Shown here: positions 39,156 through 48,261 of the stretch, in pieces
Layout of the letters: every line of letters starts with the position of its first letter
How positions within the stretch are numbered: the stretch's first letter is position 1
Assembly (NCBI RefSeq): GCF_007066085.1
Contig: NZ_CP041405.1
Span: forward strand, 496,001-560,000
Direction of reading: 5' to 3'
DNA from: Paenibacillus thiaminolyticus
GTDB lineage: Bacteria > Bacillota > Bacilli > Paenibacillales > Paenibacillaceae
DNA: 64,000 nucleotides
The notes under the pieces: model-generated
Database searches by the model: none
What the model was told of the DNA's origin: nothing
Seen by the model: only the letters and a program-made list of their open reading frames with translations
Position numbers and translations under genes: made by a program

Positions 39156-40277
39156 ATGAGAAGCACATCATTTTGGTCAAATCGAAAGGTCTTGATTACA
39201 GGACATACCGGATTCAAAGGAACCTGGCTTGCTTTATGGCTTCATACGTTGGGGGCTGATGTGACGGGGTATGCGCTGCTGCCTTCCGGCGAGCCGAATT
39301 TATTTCGTTTATGTGGGCTTGATCATTTGATTCGCTCCGTCATAGCGGATATCAGGGAGCAAGAAGCACTTCTTTGCACCATTCAAGAGGTACAGCCTGA
39401 AGTTATTATCCATCTGGCCGCTCAACCATTAGTTCGATATTCTTACTTAGAACCTGTCCACACCTATGAGGTGAATGTCCTGGGGACCGTTCATTTGCTC
39501 GAAGCGGTGAGAATTGCTACAGCTGCCAAAACACCGATCAAGGCAGTGCTTAATGTAACGTCGGACAAATGCTATGAGGATCAGGAATGGTTTTGGGGAT
39601 ACCGTGAAATTGACAAACTGGGCGGGTATGACCCTTATTCTAGCAGTAAAGCATGCGCTGAGCTCGTCACAGCATCCTATCGGAACAGTTACTTTAACAG
39701 GAAGGACTATGATGTTCACGGTGTCAGTATTGCCACGGCAAGAGCAGGCAATGTGATTGGGGGAGGAGATGGGTCGGAGGATCGAATTGTTCCGGATTGT
39801 ATGCGGGCTATACTTGCAGAAAGCAAGTTGTTGATACGTAACCCTGCAGCTACACGGCCATGGCAGCATGTGCTTGAACCGCTGCAAGGCTATTTGCTGC
39901 TTGCGCAAAAGATGGTGGAGCGTGGACCCGAAGTTGCGGAAGCATGGAATTTCGGACCTATGGAAGAGAGCGTGAAAAGTGTCGAATGGCTGGTGAAGAG
40001 AATCGGGAAGCTTTACGGAAATGATGACTTCTATGAGTTGGCAGCAGGAGAGCATCCCCACGAAACGGCCAATCTCGGGCTCGACAGCTCGAAATCCAGG
40101 CGTGTTCTAGGCTGGAAGCCGGTATGGAACGTGGAGCAGGCGCTGGAAAAAGCAGTAGAGTGGTTCACGGCCTATCAGAACAAAAAGGATATGAAATCTG
40201 TATGCTTGCAGCAACTAGCAGCCTACACCATTGCACGAGAGCGGGAGATGATTAGCTGTGAAGGGGGAGAAATGTGA
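39156..40277 (+). CDS. rfbG: CDP-glucose 4,6-dehydratase
   Basis: 373 residues. Extended short-chain dehydrogenase: NAD loop GHTGFKGTWLALWL near the N terminus, YEDQEWFWGYREIDKLGG (family-specific block), catalytic YSSSK and GNVIGGGDGSEDRIVPDC. It converts CDP-glucose to CDP-4-keto-6-deoxyglucose, the substrate of the rfbH product. An alternative TTG lies one codon upstream. Its last codons overlap the next gene (ATGTGA). Confidence 0.92.
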   Translation: MRSTSFWSNRKVLITGHTGFKGTWLALWLHTLGADVTGYALLPSGEPNLFRLCGLDHLIRSVIADIREQEALLCTIQEVQPEVIIHLAAQPLVRYSYLEPVHTYEVNVLGTVHLLEAVRIATAAKTPIKAVLNVTSDKCYEDQEWFWGYREIDKLGGYDPYSSSKACAELVTASYRNSYFNRKDYDVHGVSIATARAGNVIGGGDGSEDRIVPDCMRAILAESKLLIRNPAATRPWQHVLEPLQGYLLLAQKMVERGPEVAEAWNFGPMEESVKSVEWLVKRIGKLYGNDDFYELAAGEHPHETANLGLDSSKSRRVLGWKPVWNVEQALEKAVEWFTAYQNKKDMKSVCLQQLAAYTIAREREMISCEGGEM

Positions 40278-42058
40278 AGCTATCTGACTATGTGATCGAT
40301 TTCATTAAAAAACAGGGAGTTTCTCACATATTTGAGCTTACGGGAGGAGCTATCGTTCATTTGCTTGACTCTACCTATGATCGAAAGGATATCGACTCTG
40401 TATCTGTTCATCACGAGCAAGCGGCGGCATTCGCTGCGGAAGGATACAGTCGGATCAACGGTAAGCTTGGCGTTGCTATGGGTACGAGCGGACCCGGGGC
40501 GCTCAATATGTTGACGGGTATCGGAAGCTGCTATTTCGATTCGATTCCTTGTCTATTCATTACGGGGCAGGTAAATACGTATGAATACAAATTTGATCAA
40601 CCCGTTCGGCAAATTGGTTTTCAGGAAACCGACATCGTAAGCATCGTAAAGCCGATTGTGAAGTTTACGGAGATGATAACAGATGCAAAGCAAATCCGCT
40701 ATAGCCTTGAGAAAGCAGTATTTATTGCACAACACGGCCGTCCCGGTCCAGTATTATTGGATATACCTATGAATATTCAGCGTGCTCAGATCGATCCGGA
40801 TATACTTGGCAGCTTCTTCGACAGCGAGGAATTTCGCAGCTACACAGACTTTAAGAAGCCTTGTGCGGCTAGCGACATAGCGGAAGTCATTCGACTGCTC
40901 GATAACTCGGACCGGCCAATCATTCTCATCGGAGGCGGTGTTCGGGCTGCGGATGCGGTTAAGGAACTTAGCGAGCTGGTCGTGCATACACGCATACCGG
41001 TTGTAAGCTCACTAATGGGGCTCGATGCGCTGCCCTGGGCACATCCGATGAGTACGGGACTTATTGGCTCCTACGGTAATAGGTTCAGCAATCTTGCTTT
41101 GGCCAACTGTGATTTCCTGCTTATTCTAGGCTCACGGCTCGATACGCGTCAGACCGGGACACGGCCGGAAACGTTTGCAAGAGCGGCGAAGAAAATCCAT
41201 GTGGATGTCGAGGAGGTGGAGCGATACGGAAAGGTACGTGCGGACTTGTCGATCCGTGCCGATGTAAAGCAATTTCTCCGCGATCTGAATAAGGCGCTGG
41301 CGTTACGGTCCGCTGCCGATTACTCTCCATGGTACGAAGTCATTCAACGTTATAAGGATCTCTATCCAAGCGGGGGGAAGACTTCGAATCCGGAACATAT
41401 CGATCCGAACCGCTTTATGGAGCTGTTATCGGCGCACAGCGGCGAAGGCGACATTATTGTATTGGATGTCGGTCAACATCAGATGTGGGCTAGCCAATCG
41501 TTTCGGCTTAAGGAAGGCCAGCGTCTCTTGAATGCGGGAGGCATGGGAGCGATGGGATTCGCGCTTCCCGCCGCGATCGGAGCGGCAATGTCAGCTCCGG
41601 GGCGGCAGGTTATTGTTATAGCAGGCGATGGCGGCATTCAGGTGAATATCCAAGAGCTTCATACGATTGTTAAGAACGGGCTCCCAATCAAAATATTCGT
41701 GATGAATAATCATAATTTGGGCATGGTGCGGCAATTCCAGGATTTATATTTTGACGGTCGGCAGCAGTCCACGGTTCAAGGATACGGTTGTCCCGATTTG
41801 GTGAAAATAGCAACGGCGTATGGGATTCCAGCTACAAAAATTGAAGCGAATGAAGAGGCAGCAGTCAAGATCAATATCGCTTTGCAAGCGAAAGGATGCT
41901 ACTTCGTGGAAGTCAATTTGGAAATTCATACAACAGTGAGTCCCAAGCTCGTCGTGGGCAGGCCGATTGAAGATATGTTCCCGTTCCTCTCCCAGGAACA
42001 ATTACGTGCCGCAATGCTTATACAACCACTTTCATCATCAAATGATGAGGCAGAATGA
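40274..42058 (+). CDS. TPP-dependent carboligase, acetolactate synthase-like (YerE-like)
   Basis: 594 residues with the three thiamine-enzyme domains. Catalytic Glu in HHEQAAAFAAEGYSR, GTSGPGALNMLTG, and the TPP motif GDGGIQVNIQEL...NNHNLGMV. In the yersiniose pathway YerE, an enzyme of this class, adds a two-carbon unit from pyruvate to C4 of CDP-3,6-dideoxy-4-ketohexose. Position after rfbH-rfbF-rfbG with a 4-base overlap strongly suggests the same reaction here instead of valine biosynthesis. No YerF-type reductase is in the window. Confidence 0.82.
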   Translation: MKLSDYVIDFIKKQGVSHIFELTGGAIVHLLDSTYDRKDIDSVSVHHEQAAAFAAEGYSRINGKLGVAMGTSGPGALNMLTGIGSCYFDSIPCLFITGQVNTYEYKFDQPVRQIGFQETDIVSIVKPIVKFTEMITDAKQIRYSLEKAVFIAQHGRPGPVLLDIPMNIQRAQIDPDILGSFFDSEEFRSYTDFKKPCAASDIAEVIRLLDNSDRPIILIGGGVRAADAVKELSELVVHTRIPVVSSLMGLDALPWAHPMSTGLIGSYGNRFSNLALANCDFLLILGSRLDTRQTGTRPETFARAAKKIHVDVEEVERYGKVRADLSIRADVKQFLRDLNKALALRSAADYSPWYEVIQRYKDLYPSGGKTSNPEHIDPNRFMELLSAHSGEGDIIVLDVGQHQMWASQSFRLKEGQRLLNAGGMGAMGFALPAAIGAAMSAPGRQVIVIAGDGGIQVNIQELHTIVKNGLPIKIFVMNNHNLGMVRQFQDLYFDGRQQSTVQGYGCPDLVKIATAYGIPATKIEANEEAAVKINIALQAKGCYFVEVNLEIHTTVSPKLVVGRPIEDMFPFLSQEQLRAAMLIQPLSSSNDEAE

Positions 42059-42170
42059 GAGGTTCAGTGCTGAAAATCGGCCTTTTTGATCACGCAGAAT
42101 GAAGAATGAAGTGGATTTAGGCGCCAGTGCAGGCTTGCACCTTGGATCCTGCCAAATATGAGGTGATGTC

Positions 42171-43358
42171 GTGACCACCAGTATTATAATTTTGACCCAC
42201 AATCAGCTTCCTTTAACGTACCAGTGTTTGCAGAGCATTCGTTTGCATACCCAGGATTATGAACTTATTGTTATCGATAATGGATCGACGGACGGCACGG
42301 TTGCTTATTTGGACGCACAACCCGATGTAATCGTTCATGCAAATAACAAAAATCTTGGTTTTGCCAAAGGTTGCAACCAGGGAATTGAACTATCGAAGGG
42401 GGAGACGATTCTTTTTCTAAATAACGATACGGTCGTTACGGAGCATTGGCTGGAAAATATGCTGAGTGTTCTGTATGAAAACGAAAGAGTTGGAATGGTT
42501 GGACCTGTTACGAACTATTCGAGCGGACACCAGCAAATTCCAGTACCTTACACCGATTTAAGTGGACTAGACTCGTTCGCACGGCGGCACTGTGAAGAGA
42601 ACGCAGGCTGTTATTCGGATGTAAGACGTTTGGTCGGTTTTTGTCTATTAGTCAAGCGATCTGTTCTGGATGAAATCGGATATTTTGATGAAACGTTCGG
42701 TCTGGGCAATTTCGAGGACGATGATCTTTGTTTGCGAGCTTTGCGCAGTGGATATTTGCTAAGAGTGGTTCATAATTCCTATATTCACCATATTGGTCAT
42801 GCGACGATGAGCCAACTTCAGGAAAGCAATCTGGCCCTATTGTTGCAGCAAAATCGCCTTAAAGCATCGGAGAAGTGGGGAAAGGACATCCATCAGCTTA
42901 TTTATAAGCCACTGACGAAGGTTAGCCTGTGCATGATTACGCTGGATGCCGAGAAGACGCTTTGTCGATCATTGGAATCGATTCTCGACGAGGTAGATGA
43001 AATCATTATTGTTGATTTGGGATCAACAGACAACACGGTCGAAATCGCTAGTAACTATACCCCTCATGTATTTAGCTTACCCGTTCAGAAAGATGATGAA
43101 GCTCCATACCGCTATGCGTTTGGGCAAGCAACAAAGCCGTATGTCATTTGGCTGGATCAAGGCCAGGTGTTTACCAGCAATCTCATTAAAAAGCTATGCA
43201 GCTTGAAATTCACGCTGGATGATGATCAGGATAAGATTGCTTTGTTCGATGACAAAGTGATTTCTTCGGATGAAGAAACCCATGGAGAGGACGTCCAGGC
43301 ACCAAAGCGCCCTTTCTTATTTAGAAGAGCGGCTGGATTTCAAATGCCGATACACTAG
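42171..43358 (+). CDS. GT2 glycosyltransferase with second, shortened GT2 domain
   Basis: 395 residues from GTG 42171 (GAGGTGAT upstream). Domain 1 (1-240): SIIILTHNQLPLTYQCLQS, VIDNGSTDGTVAYL, LFLNNDTVV and FEDDDLCLRALRSG, a rhamnosyltransferase-like GT2. Domain 2 (about 250-390): VSLCMITLDAEKTLCRSLES, IIVDLGSTDNT, but WLDQGQV replaces the WMDADD metal site and the rest is missing, so it is likely inactive or a binding module. The same operon direction as the CDP-sugar genes makes it a candidate user of that sugar. Confidence 0.83.
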   Translation: MTTSIIILTHNQLPLTYQCLQSIRLHTQDYELIVIDNGSTDGTVAYLDAQPDVIVHANNKNLGFAKGCNQGIELSKGETILFLNNDTVVTEHWLENMLSVLYENERVGMVGPVTNYSSGHQQIPVPYTDLSGLDSFARRHCEENAGCYSDVRRLVGFCLLVKRSVLDEIGYFDETFGLGNFEDDDLCLRALRSGYLLRVVHNSYIHHIGHATMSQLQESNLALLLQQNRLKASEKWGKDIHQLIYKPLTKVSLCMITLDAEKTLCRSLESILDEVDEIIIVDLGSTDNTVEIASNYTPHVFSLPVQKDDEAPYRYAFGQATKPYVIWLDQGQVFTSNLIKKLCSLKFTLDDDQDKIALFDDKVISSDEETHGEDVQAPKRPFLFRRAAGFQMPIH

Positions 43359-43377
43359 AGAAGGGGGAGTAGACACC

Positions 43378-44472
43378 TTGATCACGATTAGTTTATGTAT
43401 GATTGTTAGGAATGAAGAGGAATCACTCGCGAAGTGTTTGTCATCCGTTAAGGGAATTGCCGAAGAAATTATTATTGTGGATACAGGCTCAACTGATCGA
43501 ACGAAGGAAATTGCGAGGCAATTTACGGACCGAATTTTCGATTTCGAGTGGATTGATGATTTCTCTGCCGCCCGCAACTATGCTTTTAGCAAAGCTACGA
43601 AAAAATATATATTATGGCTGGACGCGGACGATATCATTAAGGAGAAAGATCGGCTTCTGTTTATCCAACTAAAGAAAAAGCTATCCCTCGATGTGGATAG
43701 CGTGACCATGCATTATTATCTTGCAGTCGACGAGGCGGGCAATGTAACTTGCAGCTTGAAGCGAAACCGCTTGGTTCGAAGAGACCGCAACTTCCAATGG
43801 ATTGGTGCAGTTCATGAATTCTTGGCTGTCAACGGAAATATACAGAGCAGCGAGATCGGTATCACGCACTGTAAAAACAAAGTGTATACAGACCGTAACT
43901 TGCAAATATATCTCAAGCGGGAGCGGGAGGGCAAGCCGTTTACGCCAAGGGATTTATACTATTTTGCCAATGAACTGCGCGATCATGCCCATTATAGAAA
44001 GGCTATCCTGTATTACGAACAATTCCTGGATGGCAAGCAAGGGTGGATTGAAGACAATATCCAGGCGTGCCTGAAGATGGGGGATTGTTATGCAAAACTG
44101 GAAGACAAGGAAAAGTTTATTGAATCGATATGCCTGACATTGATTTACGATAAGCCAAGAGCTGAGTTTTGCTGCACGATGGGAAATTATTTTTTGGAGA
44201 ATCAGCAATATCAATCTGCGATATACTGGTTTACAACAGCAACTGACTACAAACCCGACAGCAATCACATGGGTATGGATAATCCGAGTTATTATACATG
44301 GCTTCCGCATCTGCAGCTATGCTTTTGCTACGATCGACTAGGGCAACATGAGAAAGCAAATGAGCATAACGAGAGAGCTCTGTCCTATCATTCGCAGCAT
44401 CCAAGCATGCTGTATAATACAGAATATTTCCGGAAACTGTTTGCGGAACGCACGAAGGAAATAGAAAACTAA
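43378..44472 (+). CDS. GT2 glycosyltransferase with TPR-like C-terminal half
   Basis: 364 residues from TTG 43378, 8 bases after AAGGGGGAG; the open frame extends upstream into the previous gene without support. ISLCMIVRNEEESLAKCLSS, IIIVDTGSTDRT, DDFSAARNYAF and WLDADDI, then RDLYYFANELRDHAHYRKAI repeats. Close paralogue of the protein at 30369-31469, including the RRNRLVRRDR-like centre (KRNRLVRRDRNFQW). Last gene of the CDP-sugar operon. Confidence 0.87.
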   Translation: MITISLCMIVRNEEESLAKCLSSVKGIAEEIIIVDTGSTDRTKEIARQFTDRIFDFEWIDDFSAARNYAFSKATKKYILWLDADDIIKEKDRLLFIQLKKKLSLDVDSVTMHYYLAVDEAGNVTCSLKRNRLVRRDRNFQWIGAVHEFLAVNGNIQSSEIGITHCKNKVYTDRNLQIYLKREREGKPFTPRDLYYFANELRDHAHYRKAILYYEQFLDGKQGWIEDNIQACLKMGDCYAKLEDKEKFIESICLTLIYDKPRAEFCCTMGNYFLENQQYQSAIYWFTTATDYKPDSNHMGMDNPSYYTWLPHLQLCFCYDRLGQHEKANEHNERALSYHSQHPSMLYNTEYFRKLFAERTKEIEN

Positions 44473-44944
44473 TAATGCAAGCCGAATGACAATTACACAT
44501 ATCTAGCCGCTAGAAATGGCTGTGGTATGGCATCTATTGGCATCAACGTTGAAGAATGTTCACAAAAAGTTTAGGTTTATCTATTGTAAATAGCTATGTA
44601 GAGGATAAACTAAAAGGGAGCATGCATTTGAATCTACAGCGTGTGGAACAACAGTTTCATTCACGTTTAAAATGGAATAAAGGACTACAAAGGCGTAGTC
44701 TTACTAAAGCAAAGAGGCTTAAGGTTATGGTATTCCTATTTGATAGGAAGCGATATAACTTTAAGCCTCTTTGTGTTTATTCTCTGGTATGGGAACATTA
44801 ACAACACAACTTGTCCTATCCAAACTTTATATCCAGAATATGGCGTCATCGTTCAAAAGTGTATCACAGCTGTAATGGTTGCTATGCTCATTGCAAGTAA
44901 AATGGTTCCAAAAAACTGCACCTAAGAAGTAGAGGAGGGTACCC
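44473..44944. other. Intergenic region with large cruciform-capable hairpin
   Basis: 19-base arms at 44710-44728 and 44755-44773 (one mismatch) enclose a second stem TTCCTAT-TTG-ATAGGAA. A smaller hairpin GACTAC-AAAGGC-GTAGTC lies at about 44682-44699. No T run follows, so it is not a standard terminator. The open frame 44556-44801 runs through the hairpin and has no family. No other gene seen. Confidence 0.55.
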
Positions 44945-45403
44945 ATGAGTATCGATAAAAAGATGATTGAAGAGATGGTTCGTAAAATCATCATGGAAAA
45001 AGTAGGGGCTGATGCTATTGAACAGAACGTTCATAGAGGTCCTGGAGGGATTACTTCTGTTAAAGTGCCAAATATGAAAGTAACAGAAGAGGATCGTCTC
45101 GATACAGGCAACCCTAATGATATCGTCTATTGTAAAGATCTTTTTTCGCTAAAGGAAAGTCCAAGACTTGGCTGCGGTATCATGGAGATGAAAGAAACAA
45201 CCTTTGACTGGACACTTAACTATGATGAAATTGATTATGTGATTGAGGGACATCTGGATGTTATCATTGATGGCACAAAGGTGTCAGCTGGTCCAGGAGA
45301 AGTGATCCTGATTCCAAATGGAAGTAAGATTCAATTTTCTGTGCCAGAATATGCACGATTTATCTATGTAACATATCCGGCTAACTGGGCAGAACAAGCG
45401 TAA
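44945..45403 (+). CDS. EutQ-like cupin
   Basis: 152 residues. C-terminal cupin of the EutQ type: LGCGIMEMKETTFDWTLNYD, EIDYVIEGHLDVIIDG, GEVILIPNGSKIQFSVPEYA, FIYVTYPANW. EutQ is an acetate-kinase-active cupin of ethanolamine microcompartments. Residues 4-20 (DKKMIEEMVRKIIMEKV) are an amphipathic helix like microcompartment targeting peptides. No other eut genes are nearby, so this is an orphan. GAGGAGGG precedes the ATG. Confidence 0.8.
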   Translation: MSIDKKMIEEMVRKIIMEKVGADAIEQNVHRGPGGITSVKVPNMKVTEEDRLDTGNPNDIVYCKDLFSLKESPRLGCGIMEMKETTFDWTLNYDEIDYVIEGHLDVIIDGTKVSAGPGEVILIPNGSKIQFSVPEYARFIYVTYPANWAEQA

Positions 45404-45412
45404 CATTCTAAT

Positions 45413-45609
45413 TTCTACTCGCCGGAGGAAAAGCGGTTTATATCGGAGGATATGTATGAAGGGGAACTGACGAACCCGCTGAGTTTGAATCGGTATACGT
45501 ATGTGAGAATAATCCGCTGAAATATATTGACCCAAGTGGACATGCAGAATGTGGAGGGGATACGAACTGCAATCCGAAACCCAAACCGCCGCAACATTTG
45601 TGTCATTAA
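45413..45609 (+). pseudogene. RHS/YD-repeat protein, C-terminal remnant
   Basis: FYSPEEKRFISEDMYEGELT NPLSLNRYTYV, a frameshift near 45505, then NPLKYIDPSGHAECGGD. This is the conserved end of the RHS core that precedes variable toxin tips. Upstream core is absent; the frame ends at TAA 45607. A leftover of a WapA/RHS toxin locus. Confidence 0.75.
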
Positions 45610-45706
45610 TGTAGGCCATTTGTATGCTCAAGGGTTTCTCAGTGCATTTGCCAAGCAACAATCAACAAGGTTGATTAAATCGTCAGAACTACATCAAATG
45701 TTTGTC

Positions 45707-45739
45707 AAAGTGCCTGTAATTCATACGGGCACTTTTTTT
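45707..45739 (+). terminator. Intrinsic terminator
   Basis: AAAGTGCC-TGTA...TACG-GGCACTTT stem followed by a T run. Confidence 0.75.
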
Positions 45740-45827
45740 GTTACTTTTTGTTACATAGAATAGGAATGTCCTCAAGTTCTTGTCATTCATGTCCCAAAGT
45801 TCTTGAATCGACAATAATTCAAAAACC

Positions 45828-46019
45828 AATTATGAACAAGAAAAAAAGCTAGCTGCATTAAGGGCGCTGGCTTATGTAGAAGACAAGATGATAATCGGGA
45901 TCGGAAGCGGAAGCACGGCAAGCCACTTTATCCAACTTCTCGGAGAGAAAGTGCGAGAAGGGCTTCAAGTAATCGGCGTGCCTACGTCCAAAGAGACGGA
46001 GCGCCTCATCCCACTATGA
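45828..46019 (+). pseudogene. rpiA: Ribose-5-phosphate isomerase A, N-terminal fragment
   Basis: 63 codons reading [40 protein letters not shown], then [16 protein letters not shown] and stop. The GSGST phosphate loop and VPTSKET are diagnostic for RpiA; about 160 C-terminal residues are missing and there is no ribosome binding site. Non-functional. Confidence 0.75.
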
Positions 46020-46193
46020 CACTCTATATCCCCCAAAAAGATAATCTCATCGATGTACGGCAATCTCATCGTCGTGGTGATAGGAAGGTATAAATATAAT
46101 ATGTGTAACAATTATAAAACACAGAACGAACAGAAGCTTGGCTGTTTCACAAAACCCGTATTACTTTAAGTTAGTTATAATATCTAAGATCAA

Positions 46194-46560
46194 GCATTAC
46201 AAAAACACCATGGTTTCACTAAACTTGTAGGGTGGATGAAGGAGCTCCAGGAACAACATCACAAGACGGATATCGTCTTTGGGATCGAGCCCACCGGACA
46301 CTACTGGTTCCCGTTAGCTGAATTTCTTGGGCGAGAAGGAGTCAAAGTCGTCTTAGTTAATCCGCATCATGTCAACAAAAGCAAAGAGCTCGAGGACAAC
46401 TCGCCAACGAAGAACGATTATAAAGACGCCAAGGTAATCGCCGACCTGGTGCGCAATGGGAAATACAGCGAGCCTAAACTGCGGTCCAACGTCTATGCAG
46501 ACCTTCGGATCCTGATGAATCTTCGAGAGAAGGTCATGGCGAACTTTGGGCAAGTCGAAC
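46194..46560 (+). pseudogene. IS110 family transposase, N-terminal fragment
   Basis: FTKLVGWMKELQEQHHKTDI, VFGIEPTGHYWFPLAEFLG, VVLVNPHHVNKSKELEDNSP TKNDYKDAKVIADLVRNGKY: the DEDD-type N-terminal domain of IS110 transposases. The start and the C-terminal half with the serine motif are missing. The frame runs on to 46637 only because it crosses into an unrelated inverted fragment. Confidence 0.8.
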
Positions 46561-46830
46561 GCATCATTGCCAGCATCCATGCGCACGAGCAGCGGCGAAT
46601 CGGTGATTCGGCGGGCATAGTCCAGACTGTGCGATAGAAACGCAGCCGCTTCTTTTTGCACATGCATGCTGCCTTCGCGCAGATTGACGTTGATGCCATA
46701 GCCTTCCTGCCCTAGATAGGCAAAAAACGGCGCATAGCCGTCCACCTTTTTGTACGTCGGGGACACGCCTTCTTTCCGGGTATGACTATTGTCGAACGGC
46801 GAGACGTCCAGGTCCAGGGCACCTCCCAGG
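46560..46830 (-). pseudogene. IS1380 family transposase, internal fragment
   Basis: On the minus strand: LDLDVSPFDNSHTRKEGVSP, TYKKVDGYAPFFAYLGQEGY, and LLVRMDAGNDAF. These are the core DDE region strings of IS1380-type transposases. Both ends are missing. It abuts the IS110 fragment in opposite orientation. Confidence 0.75.
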
Positions 46831-47045
46831 TGAATTCAAGACAAACGGGAATTCTTCCCTTTTCGCTAGTTTACTTCACCGGGGGCTGTTTTTCTAACCT
46901 TTTCAGTTTTTTGTTTCACGGATTCAGGGATACTTCGAAGTCCCAATCTTTAACAATATCGTAACATATTATGTATTTCTCCTATTTTATTTCGTGGTAA
47001 GATTTACCTGAAAGAAGGATTACATCCAAATTGGGAGGGATAGTT

Positions 47046-47492
47046 TTGAAAACAAAAAGACCAAAATCGCTAGTGAAAAAATGTACAGGAATTGCGTTAG
47101 CAAGTGTAATTGGAATTAGTAGTCTTGGTGTATTCGCAACGAGTGTAAGTGCCGCTGAAAATAAGAACCAGGTGAATGTGAACCAATCACTTAAAGCAGA
47201 AGAAATAACGATTACTCAGTTACGGGTTACTATCCAGCATAAAGATGATCCCTTTATTAATCATGTTAAAATATTCATTGATAAACACCTGGAAGAATCG
47301 GAATTTTTATGGGGGAAAGTTAGTAATTCGTTAAAAAGAGATATCGTAGATCTACTTACAGGAGATAAAAAAGACTACTCTTACAAAGTTAGTAGAGCTC
47401 TTATTGTACACTTTTTAGAGGTCCCGTCCTTATTAAAATCATCAAGTGCAGAATTTAAAAAAGAAATCCTTCAATTACTCAAATACTTATAG
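47046..47492 (+). CDS. Secreted hypothetical protein
   Basis: 148 residues from TTG 47046, 6 bases after GGGAGGG. Signal peptide: basic KTKRPKSLVKK, hydrophobic CTGIALASVIGISSLGVFAT, probable cleavage after SVSA. The mature part of about 110 residues is mostly helical (FINHVKIFIDKHLEESEFLW, EFKKEILQLLKYL) and has no recognised family. A strong terminator follows. Possibly a small extracellular or immunity-type protein; function unknown. Confidence 0.7.
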   Translation: MKTKRPKSLVKKCTGIALASVIGISSLGVFATSVSAAENKNQVNVNQSLKAEEITITQLRVTIQHKDDPFINHVKIFIDKHLEESEFLWGKVSNSLKRDIVDLLTGDKKDYSYKVSRALIVHFLEVPSLLKSSSAEFKKEILQLLKYL

Positions 47493-47500
47493 ATATATGT

Positions 47501-47540
47501 AATAAGGTCTACTCATCTAATGGAGTAGACCTTATTATAT
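47501..47540 (+). terminator. Intrinsic terminator
   Basis: Perfect 14-bp stem AATAAGGTCTACTC / GAGTAGACCTTATT with an 8-base loop, just after the secreted protein gene; usable on both strands. Confidence 0.88.
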
Positions 47541-47705
47541 TCTTGGATAGGCGAAGTTTCCGGGAAAACCAGAATATCCGTAAGCAGGTACAAAACACGA
47601 ACAGGGCCGAGGAAAACGGATTGAGCTCAAATTGTTCCTGTACAATCGCGGCCAGTCCATCGATCTAAAATACTGTATTTTCATATAGTGTTACACACCA
47701 TATGT

Positions 47706-47743
47706 GGACATCCGTTTCATTGAAACGGAAATGTCCTTTTTTT
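47706..47743 (+). terminator. Terminator at the left end of the decayed recombinase element
   Basis: GGACATCCGTTTC-ATT-GAAACGGAAATGTCC then TTTTTTT, 30 bases upstream of the decayed tnpA start. The intact element has an equivalent at the same place, so it belongs to the element. Confidence 0.8.
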
Positions 47744-47773
47744 GTGTAAATGAAGGTGGAGGTTGTGGAGGAA

Positions 47774-48246
47774 ATGGCTTCGTTTTTTCATGCATATTGT
47801 CCTGAAGGAGTGAACAGTAAATACCGTCTCATTGTTTTTGACGATAAGAAGGAAGCGTTCATTCCTCTTACAGAGTTTTATCACGATCAGGTCAACAGAA
47901 TCAGTGAGAGTTCCGTAATCGCATACAGGGGCGAGAATATCTGAGATATTAGAACTTACCGTTAAATGCCGGGATAAAACTAAATCCACATAAAGCAAGG
48001 CACTGGTTTGTGACCTCCATGTTGCGCGGCATTTATGAGCAATCTGAAACAACTGCCCAAATCGAAGACAAGAAGAAGCAGCTTATTGAATATATGAAAT
48101 GGCGAGACCCAGAGACATTATTAAGCGTGTATGAGCATTATTACGATGAACAGAAATTCCGAGATTTGCATGAGAAGCTTCAGGAAAGCTACATGCAACG
48201 CGAGAAAGAGTACTTCAAATCAGCTAAGAAGCGCTCAGTGATCTGA
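47774..48246 (+). pseudogene. tnpA-like tyrosine recombinase, decayed
   Basis: N-terminal MASFFHAYCPEGVNSKYRLI ... SESSVIAY matches residues 1-52 of the intact protein at 52698. A large internal deletion follows, with only a short ISEILELT-like trace near 47940. The C-terminal part PHKARHWFVTSMLRGIYEQS ... YEHYYDEQKFRDLHEKLQES remains. Stop and frame changes at about 47942. Non-functional. Confidence 0.88.
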
Positions 48247-48261
48247 AGGGATGGAACCGTA

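Noticed and set aside
40274..42058. Acetolactate synthase for branched amino acids (ilvB)
   Set aside because: No ilvN/ilvC neighbours; it overlaps rfbG in a CDP-sugar operon, so a YerE-type role is more likely.
46353..46766. 137-residue minus-strand ORF as a single gene
   Set aside because: Its first part is IS1380-like but the remainder is the antisense of the IS110 fragment, so it is a chimera of two remnants.
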